A stretch of 64,000 bases of DNA from Podocnemis expansa (lineage: Eukaryota > Chordata > Testudines > Podocnemididae): NCBI GenBank assembly GCA_007922195.1, contig ML681963.1, positions 139,275,622 to 139,339,621 of the forward strand. The letters are read 5' to 3'. The notes beneath the pieces were generated by a model. The model made no database searches, was not told where the DNA came from, and saw only the letters and a program-made list of their open reading frames with translations. Below, piece by piece: positions 58,201 to 64,000 of the stretch. The translations under genes were made by a program, and so were the position numbers. Positions within the stretch are counted from its first letter, which is position 1. Each line of letters opens with the position of its first letter.

Positions 58201-61200
58201 TAGTGATTCTTCTGCTCTACTCTGCCCTAATTAGGCCTCAAACGGAGTGGTGTGTCCAGTTCTGGGTGCCTCATTTCAGGGAAGATGTGGACAAACTGGA
58301 GAAAGTCTAGAGAAGAGCACCACAAATTATTAGAGGTCTGGAACATTTGACTTATGAGGGAAGATCAAAAGAGCTGGGTTTGCTTAGTCTAGAAAAGAGG
58401 AAACAGAGGACATATGGTAACAGTTCTCAAGTGCCTAAAAGGCTGTTACAAGGAGTTGGGACAAACATTTTTAAAGACAAGCAGCAATGGGCTTAAATTA
58501 CAGTAAGGGAGATTTACACTTTACATTAGGGGAAAAAATTCCTAACTGTCAGGGTGATTAACCTCTGAAATAAGTTGCCTAGACAGGCTGTGGAATTCCA
58601 TCACTGGAAGGTGTTCAGAGCAGGTTAAGCAAGCACCTGTCAGGGATGGTTTCGGAGGGTACCTGGTCCTGCCAAGAATGCAGAGGCCTGGACTCAATGA
58701 CATCTCAGGGTTCCTTCTAGTTTCCATGATTCTATTACACACTGCCTTTTAGTGAATGATATCCAAATACTGTACACATGCTCTCTCTGTTCATGGGCTA
58801 TTTTCAAAGTTGCCTAAGAGGAACAGATATAATAGCAATAGCAACTGGGTGCACAAATCTGCTAGCAGGTTTTTGAAAAATCTCTGCCTGCGTACCAATT
58901 TGCCCACTAAAACACAGCCACCTCTGGGACAGAACACAGCAGCAATCAACAGAGACAACAGCAGCAAGTGCCAGGGTTACATATAGAAGCCTGCATAGCT
59001 GCTGTCTGTGCTGTAGGTTAAATAGAAAACATTAGGATCCAGGGAGGTTGGCCTTGCATCTTTCATAAAATCACTTTAAAGAAAATACCCCCCCCCCTCC
59101 GCCTTGCAAGAAAAGCAGGAATTTAGGAGAAGAAAGAGGGAGATGAGATGAGCATAAGGAAGAAAGATTAGACAGCAAAAATAAGAGGGGACAGAGCTCC
59201 TGAACCAAAATCTGCAGTGGCCCATCCCTCACAGTGCTAAGGTAAAATAATACAGACCCCAGTTTTTATTCTATTAGTTGCCCTTTTGCCCCCTCCCTTC
59301 TGTCCAATGTACTGGATTTGAGGATCACATCAGGCCACGTCAATCATTAAAAGAGTCATGGAAAGATTAACCCCACCCCCAAAACCAAGCCATTTCAGGA
59401 CAAATCAGAAATCAAGGCGTACCTCTGATTTCATAAAGTAGGCGTCGGGTGCCTTTTTTTTTTTTTTTGACCAGATGGCCTTCTCCCCATGATGATCTAC
59501 GTTCCCTCTAACCTGTGAGCATGTGCACATGCACAAAGGTTGTGAAACCCACGCACACAACAAAATAAAGTGCGCACAAAAAAATTCAACAGTGCGAATT
59601 TTTTTTATGTTACTTTAAGAAAGCTGTTTCAAGTATCACGTTTCAAATAAAGGTTTTGTAAATTATAAAATCATTGCAATCACCATATCAAAATAAAGCT
59701 ACCACAGTATTTGCATCACACACACTTGCTTCATTGTGCTCGCAAGTTTGACTCCACTCACTGGAATGCACACAAATTTGGACACTAGTTCCGAAAATTT
59801 GCACAGAAGGAATTTTTTGTGCACACAGCCTACAAAAAAATTAGAGGGAGCACTGAGTGATGTCATAAATGGTTGCAAGATGGGGGGTTGGGGGGATGCA
59901 GCAAGTCCATTTATTCAGCACCATCTGTACTTCATTGGTGGCTAAACATGATTCAGTGCCACTTGATGCTCATGAATGCAAGTACCTTTAGTCATAGCCA
60001 TATAGCAGAGAAGTATAACAGAGTAGCCTCTCTTTTGAGGAGGAGAAGACCTCCATTGGCTCCTGCTTCTCCTCCCATTTTAGAAGGTGCAATCGATGGG
60101 TGGATTGTCAGAGGTGGAAGTGGTAAAAAACAGACTGTCAGCATTATTAGCAGAGATCCCCAGCCGCAACCATCCCAGCGCAGGAGAAAAGGGCATAAAA
60201 ATGTAATCAAGTAAGCACCTGAATTACCCCTATTTGTAACAAAGCATCAAATCAAATCACAATTAGCAGATGCCACTGCACTCAAGCTATCAAATCCTAG
60301 GCCTATTTTAGGGTTTTTACTGCTACACAATTCCAGGTATCCGAGCATTTTGCAAGTAAAAATCTACAGCAACAACAAATTCCTAACTAGATTTTATTCC
60401 TTTTATCAGTTCTTGGACTCCCACCAACAACAACATCCTGACAACAGTAATATTTACATAGCTGATGGCCACCCTGAAAGGATTAATATGCTTAGCCACA
60501 GTTTCCTCTAATAGTTTTATAATATAAAATATATAAAAATTTTCTTCAAAGTGTCTGACAAAGTGGGATTTTTCTCCCACAAAAACTCATGCGATAAATA
60601 AATTTGGTAGTCTAAGTGCCACAGAACTCCTTGTTTTTCTAATAGAGTAATGCTTCTCTCCTATCCATCACTGGTTGAGTGTTTCCACCTGTAACAGGGT
60701 GAGCGATGTATCTCAGACAGATCTGAAATGAAACTGACAACCACCAACTTGGGTAGTTTAAACAAACTTCATAATAAAGTAATTGACTTTTTAACTCTTC
60801 TTCCTATGCTGTTTTCCAAGCACAGAATCTCCTTCTCTTTTTCAACCCTATGATGGTGACGTGACCAGAATATTAATGTCTAGTTCCCACCTCGCTGGAG
60901 TATTCCCAAAGTTCTCACACAGAGCCAGCTGATCCTTTGAAGGCAGAGCCCGTGTTTCTAAGGAGTGCCATGCCTGAAGAAAAGGTGTGGACAGATCAGG
61001 GCTCAGAAGGAAGAGCCAGTCCTGCCCACCACCCCATTTTAGGGAACAATACTGTCTAGTCTCTGTTGAGACATCTTTCCTTCCACCCCACCCACCCAAT
61101 GCATCTCTGTCCAGAAGACAGGGCATAGGGTGGTGCAGGGCTGATGACAGCAAGGAATCAACAAGGAAACCAGGGTGACATTTAAGAAGTCAGCTGGTAG

Positions 61201-62191
61201 CTGGTAGGTTGATATCAGCACAAGGCAGTTGATGTATGCCTGTCTGCAGGGAGGACATGGGAGGAGAGAGCAGAAAGGGAAGGGGTGCTTCTGTGGAGAG
61301 GTGAAAGGAAGGCGTTTACTCAGAATCCATCCTTCATTTTAGGCTTCTCCAAATACATGTGCGTGTCCTGAGATCTCAGGCTGTAAAGTACACGTGGACT
61401 TACTCCCTGGCAACAATATCATTCCCACCTCAAGCATGAGGGAGCAGTATACAGCGCCGGACGTGGATATGATCTCTGCATCTTGTGCATACATGGCAGC
61501 ATCAAAACAGCAGCAATCTGCTCCTAGTATGATGAAAATCTGCAGCTTATACACCACACTTCTGAAGAACGGTAACCTGCAATAAATCCCTTCTTACAAC
61601 ATAAGTTAGAATAGCTAACTGTTTCTTCCCTGAACCAGATCACTGCAGAAGTTTGGTTCTGTGAGAGTCCAGAGCTTCCTTTTGTGTTATGCAGCCAAAT
61701 CTGTTCTATGTTACATATTTTTCAATGTATATTTATGCACAACCATATTACAGATGCATGTGTAAGGGTCCACTGGTATTATTTATATTGAAATAGCATC
61801 TAGAAAAAAACTCACCTGAGCTCTAGCTTGCTCACTCACACTCAGAGGAAGGATCTCTGCCACAAAATACTTACTGCACAAGTAGTATTATCCTTATTTT
61901 ATAGATAGGGAAATGGGGCACAGAGATATTAAGTGACTTGCCAAAGGCCACATAGTGAGTCTGTGGCAGAAACTGCAGCTGAACCCACATCTCCTGAGTG
62001 TCAGGCAATGCCTTAATCATAAAACCATCTTTCTACCACCTGGGACAAAGCCATAGCAGACTATTGCATAACTGCACAGTCACATAACAGCAAATGTTTG
62101 GGAGTATTTTCCTTACCTGGTCTTTGTTGACAAATCCCCAGATTCCAGCAGCCACTTCACAAGCAAACAGGATCACCAAGCAAGTAAAGAA
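49151..62191 (-). CDS. CD81: CD81 tetraspanin, last five coding exons (5' partial)
   Basis: CD81 is a four-pass plasma membrane protein that organises tetraspanin microdomains and partners CD19 and EWI proteins. Exons on the minus strand: 62191-62117, 55968-55861, 52709-52611, 51961-51872 and 49213-49151, all starting and ending in phase 0, 435 nt together (144 residues plus TGA). The fragment gives the end of TM3 (FFTCLVILFACEVAAGIWGF), the large extracellular loop with the CCG motif and two further cysteines (ELCPK, QDCHKK), TM4 (LIGIAAIVVAVIM) and a C-terminus ending CCGIRNSSVY, which matches mammalian CD81 at its end. The middle of the extracellular loop is much less conserved than the membrane segments. 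Exons for TM1, TM2 and the small loop lie right of the window. Confidence 0.97.
50173..50505 (+). pseudogene. PLE GIY-YIG endonuclease fragment
   Basis: A 110-residue open frame. From residue 67 it reads CQKCPSALYIGQTGQFLCKR, the GIY-YIG core (ALYIG) with the downstream arginine, then GEHFNL. Cysteine pairs upstream (HCYKPHCQLCPHIC) fit the zinc-binding linker before GIY-YIG in Penelope elements. The reverse transcriptase is missing, so this is a remnant. The first residues come from the inverted partner and are not part of the protein. Confidence 0.8.
50744..50868 (-). mobile_element. tRNA-Val-derived SINE with CR1-like tail (nested in PLE)
   Basis: The minus strand reads AATAGTGTAGTGGCTAGCAC, an anticodon stem-loop with loop TTAACAT (anticodon AAC, valine), B-box GGGTTCAATTCCC, a CR1-type tail (GGTTGGACTCGATGATCTC, AGGTCCCTTCCAGCCC) and a TGAT repeat at the 3' end. 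It is better preserved than the copy at 12937. It interrupts a PLE, so it is younger than that insertion. Confidence 0.85.
51249..51265 (+). repeat. Poly-G run
   Basis: About 16-17 consecutive G bases in a CD81 intron; its true length is uncertain because such runs are prone to sequencing error. Confidence 0.7.
51872..51961 (-). CDS. CD81: CD81 exon: end of large loop and TM4
   Basis: Acceptor GCATTTGCCTCCTCTTAG and donor GTAAGG. It encodes VQDCHKKIDELFSEKLYLIG and IAAIVVAVIM. The cysteine in QDC pairs with CCG cysteines in tetraspanins. Confidence 0.96.
52611..52709 (-). CDS. CD81: CD81 exon: large extracellular loop, CCG motif
   Basis: Acceptor CCATGTGTAG and donor GTAGGG. It encodes LDCCGPNSGVPMIPVIFQSE and LCPKGKNILDSLT. 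CCG and the third cysteine are kept. The stretch between them, the variable subloop of tetraspanins, differs strongly from mammalian CD81. Confidence 0.95.
52782..53079. mobile_element. hAT-type element, 298 bp, with perfect target duplication
   Basis: The ends CAGTGGTTCCCAACC and GGGAACCCCTG are inverted. Flanked by GACTAGAA at 52774-52781 and 53080-53087, a perfect 8-bp duplication. Same family as the copies at 55006 and 55432 (shared CTGTGGTCC-type left end). It lies in a CD81 intron. Confidence 0.85.
53458..54328. repeat. LTR-like repeat, copy B joined to an inverted partial copy C
   Basis: Copy B (plus, 53458 to about 54140) starts TGTAGTAACCTTGG and aligns along its length with copy A at 16235-16995, including AGAGACCTGAGGAAGG and AGCAGCTCTGTG. 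It is followed by an inverted copy of only the first 170 or so bases (about 54160-54328, ending GGTTACTACA). The two ends of the composite are therefore long inverted repeats. AATAAA occurs at 53997. Confidence 0.65.
55006..55310. mobile_element. hAT-type element, 305 bp, with perfect target duplication
   Basis: The ends CAGTGGTGCCCAACT and GTTGGGAACCACTG are inverted. Flanked by TCTTAAAG at 54998-55005 and 55311-55318, a perfect 8-bp duplication. It is noncoding and inserted in a CR1 3' end. Confidence 0.88.
55432..55726. mobile_element. hAT-type element, 295 bp, with near-perfect target duplication
   Basis: The ends CAGTGGCTCCCAAGC and GGCTGGGAACTGCTG are inverted. Flanks GATTAGAT and GACTAGAT agree at 7 of 8 positions. 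The same CR1 copy holds the element at 55006, only 120 bp away. The two share interior sequence (CATGGTGGTCCACAAAA). Confidence 0.85.
55861..55968 (-). CDS. CD81: CD81 exon: first half of large extracellular loop
   Basis: Acceptor TTCCTCTGTAG and donor GTAAGG. It encodes VAKDVKQFYDQAYQQAIQPG and TSDNNAKAVVKTFHET, the A and B helices that form the dimer face of the loop. The spacing matches mammalian CD81 closely. Confidence 0.96.
56533..56622 (+). mobile_element. PLE terminal fragment
   Basis: A single PLE arm (TCTAGTCCAGCAAAAAC, TGTGGCACTTG, ATCACATGAGATTTTGTGGG), truncated on both sides. Confidence 0.65.
57330..58740 (+). mobile_element. CR1 LINE, 5'-truncated, with reverse transcriptase remnant
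   Basis: The 5' part reads, with stops and shifts, through WKRVNIVLIDRKGNKENPGN and YKPVSLTSVPGK, then SRVSQGLVLGPVLFSIFIND and KFTDNTK in an open frame at 57720-58019, and LEKLVKWSEVNRMKFNKDKC and KVLHLG. The FTDNT block stands where the catalytic FADDT is expected, so a catalytic Asp is lost. The 3' end GGTTCCTTCTAGTTTCC then ATGATTCTAT is the CR1 tail. It lies in a CD81 intron. Confidence 0.88.
59497..59855. mobile_element. MITE with TTAGAGGGAA-type ends
   Basis: The left end GTTCCCTCTAACCTGTG and the right end AAAAATTAGAGGGAGCACTG are inverted. The inside is rich in GTGCACA/TGTGCAC-type words. No open frame. Target duplication not certain. Confidence 0.6.
60541..60645 (-). mobile_element. 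PLE terminal fragment
   Basis: A single arm in minus orientation: GTGTCTGACAAAGTGGGAT, TAAATAAATTTGGTAGTC, AAGTGCCACAGAACTCC. Confidence 0.72.
61880..62030 (+). mobile_element. MIR SINE (ancient amniote family)
   Basis: The MIR core and right part are easy to read: CCTTATTTTATAGATAGGG, AATGGGGCACAGAGATATT, AAGTGACTTGCCAAAGGCC and ACATAGTGAGTCTGTGGC, then GAACCCA. It lies about 90 bp from a CD81 exon and must predate many of the nearby insertions. Confidence 0.82.
62117..62191 (-). CDS. CD81: CD81 exon: TM3 end and start of large loop
   Basis: Acceptor AATCTGTCTTCACAG and donor GTAAGG. It encodes FFTCLVILFACEVAAGIWGF and VNKDQ, nearly identical to mammalian CD81. It is the first CD81 exon inside the window. 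Confidence 0.97.
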
Positions 62192-62544
62192 CTGTGAAGA
62201 CAGATTAAGAGAGGGTCATTAAAAGACTTGACTTCAGGACTGAGAAAGGGGGTTTGGAGATGGCAGCCCAAGCTCACTGGATGAAGAATGGGGTGGAATT
62301 GTCCCACAAGGGGGGGAAGTATGGTTCAAGCAATGTAGATAGCAACATGGCTTCAACAGTTCAAGGATTTTGTGGCAAAAACAATGAATCATTCTCCTTT
62401 GGCTATATGCATACATGAATGGTAGCAGGGGGGAAAGACCCCTGAGTGATTCCGGGTCTGGGAACAGAGGTCATGCTGGGTGGGGGAAGGATTAGCAAGA
62501 GACCTCTGTCAATTGGAGAATCAGAGGAAGAGAGAAAGTTTGTT

Positions 62545-62574
62545 GGGGGTTTCAGGGGGTGGGGTGGGGTGGGG
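62545..62574 (+). repeat. G-run cluster, possible G-quadruplex
   Basis: Five runs of four or five G within 30 bases, with T-loops of one base between the last four (GGGGGTGGGGTGGGG from 62555). It lies in a CD81 intron. Confidence 0.65.
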
Positions 62575-62593
62575 TGTTAGGGTCTATGGAAAA

Positions 62594-62830
62594 GAAACAA
62601 AAGCGTAGCCATCTTAGTCTAGTTCAGTAAAACAAAAAAGAAGGCCTGTGGCACTTAAAGGCTAACAAATTTATTTATTGCATGAGCTTTTGTGGGAGAA
62701 AATCCCACTTTGTCAGATGCTTTGAAGATGGGGGAGCATCTGATGAAGTGGGATTTTCTCCCACAAAAGCTCATGCAATAAATAAATTTGTTCGTCTTTA
62801 AAAGTGCCACAGGCCTTCTTTTTTGTTTTT
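62594..62830. mobile_element. PLE terminal copy, near-perfect inverted pair
   Basis: The left arm (GTAGCCATCTTAGTC to AATCCCACTTTGTCAGATGC) and the right arm (GCATCTGATGAAGTGGGAT to AAAGTGCCACAGGCCTTC) are inverted with a very short centre near 62725-62735. Arm similarity is the highest of all such pairs in the window. Confidence 0.82.
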
Positions 62831-63175
62831 ATGGAAAGGAAGTTAGTTAATATTCCTGGGATTACTGGGCATGTTGTGTGAGCTTCCCACTTTGACACAG
62901 CCACTCCCGACTTGCTAACATGGGGCTGGCCCCTCAGGCACAGACTTACAGAGGGCCCTCTTGGCAGCTGCAGGTTTCTGCATAAACAGGAACACTTACA
63001 GTTCCCCCAGCCTTACCCTATGAACAGTTAGCCCAAGTGTTCTGCTCAGCCTCCTTCCTGCCAGCCCAGACACCCCCCCTGCAGCAGTCCAAAGTCAATG
63101 GGACCACTGTGATCATCCAGTCTGATCTGCGTAACACAGGCTTAATAAATAATCCCAGAAAGATTTGCTGTACAG

Positions 63176-63343
63176 CAGGGGTCTCAAACTCAAATCACCA
63201 CAACAGCCACATGAGGACTAGTATTGTAGCCCAAGGGTGGCACCAGGTGAAACCTTTTCATACAGTGATATTGCAAATATCAGGAACAGTGTCATTGCAG
63301 GCTGCAGGAAACAGCTTTAGGGGGCACGTGTTTGAGATCCCTG
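63176..63343. mobile_element. hAT-like MITE
   Basis: The ends CAGGGGTCTCAAACTC and GTGTTTGAGATCCCTG are inverted over 15 bases or so. The 8-bp flanks (CTGTACAG and TTGTAGGA) match poorly, so the insertion is old or the edges are slightly off. Confidence 0.62.
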
Positions 63344-63806
63344 TTGTAGGAGGACAGCCAGCCTGGATTTAAAATTGACAGTGATGGAGACTCCACCACA
63401 ACCATTGATAAATTGTACCAATGGTTAATTACTCTCACCATACACCTTATTTTCAGTCTTAATTTGTTTTGCTTCAACTTCCAGCCATGGATCATGTTAT
63501 ACCTTTCTCTGCATTATCAAATATCTTCCCCAAACAGGTATGTACAGACTAATCAAATCACCCCATCATCTTCTTTGTTAAGATAAACAGACTTTGCTCC
63601 TGTAGCTTGTCATTAAAAGGCATGTTTTCTAGTCCTTTAAAATCAGTGGTTCAACCTGAGGCCTTCAAAAGGTTTTCAAAGTGGCCCAAGGCTCGCCTCC
63701 TGCTGGCTACAGAAAGGAGCTGCTATATATCAGGGGGTGTCAAACACGAGGCCCACACACCTTTCATCCTCCCTGTACTCTGTGGGACAACACTCTCTCC
63801 CTAACG

Positions 63807-63991
63807 CACTTGTTCTCAACCACTCTCAATGTGTCAGGACACATTACGATGTCGCCACAGAGTGGCAAGTATGTTTCTGAGAGCCAGGGAGATGGCTGGA
63901 TTTGGCACCAGGGGGTGGTGTGTGTGTTCGTTCTGTAGAGTCATGATATGCCACCAAGACTGTCGTGACCTGCAAAAGGCTGAGAACACTG
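63807..63991. mobile_element. hAT-like MITE
   Basis: The ends CACTTGTTCTCAACC and GGCTGAGAACACTG are inverted. The flanks agree at about 5 of 8 positions. Another repeat end (GGTGTCAAACACGAGGCCC) begins near 63736. Confidence 0.5.
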
Positions 63992-64000
63992 CTCTAAAAG

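Noticed and set aside
1..64000. CRISPR arrays, bacterial operons, riboswitches
   Set aside because: The window is vertebrate nuclear DNA. No regular spacer array or prokaryotic gene organisation is present, and the repeated arms are PLE ends.

Overview
This window is nuclear DNA of an amniote, most likely a non-avian reptile, and I favour a turtle. The basis is spliced vertebrate genes, CR1 LINEs, Penelope-like elements (PLEs), a DIRS retroelement, hAT MITEs and a CR1-tailed SINE. The lineage call rests on repeat composition only; a crocodilian is the main alternative.

Three protein-coding genes are supported by exon-by-exon reading with splice sites and reading phase. (1) TRPM5, plus strand, 750-17253: the last seven coding exons (S5, pore, S6, TRP helix, C-terminal coiled coil, stop). 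Its 5' part lies left of the window. (2) TSSC4, minus strand, 25093-22325: one large exon holding the whole conserved protein, preceded by two small in-phase exons that would add a 67-residue N-terminal extension. A CpG island with NRF1-, ZNF143- and CRE-type motifs (about 25540-26125) is its likely promoter. (3) CD81, minus strand, 62191-49151: the last five coding exons, from the third transmembrane segment through the large extracellular loop and TM4 to the stop. Its 5' exons lie right of the window. TRPM5(+), TSSC4(-), CD81(-) is the mirror image of the human 11p15.5 arrangement, so local synteny is conserved. The genes are functionally unrelated: a taste-cell cation channel, a U5 snRNP assembly factor and a tetraspanin.

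Almost everything else is mobile DNA. Introns of TRPM5 hold PLE ends, a CR1-tailed tRNA-Val SINE, an LTR-like repeat and a CT-rich minisatellite inside a larger repeat. The TSSC4-CD81 interval (about 26-48 kb) holds a decayed Ty3/Gypsy pol fragment, a nearly complete but broken DIRS element with inverted terminal repeats (about 32.44-38.79 kb), and several hAT-type elements, three of them with near-perfect or perfect 8-bp target duplications. Introns of CD81 hold an inverted PLE dimer with a GIY-YIG reading frame, a CR1 LINE with reverse transcriptase, a CR1 3' end carrying two nested hAT insertions, and an ancient MIR copy.

I found no CRISPR array, operon or clearly new biological system. 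The most useful leads are the possible N-terminal extension of TSSC4, the GC-AG intron in the TRPM5 pore/TRP region, the well-dated nests of transposons, and a 488-bp element with perfect 15-bp inverted ends.
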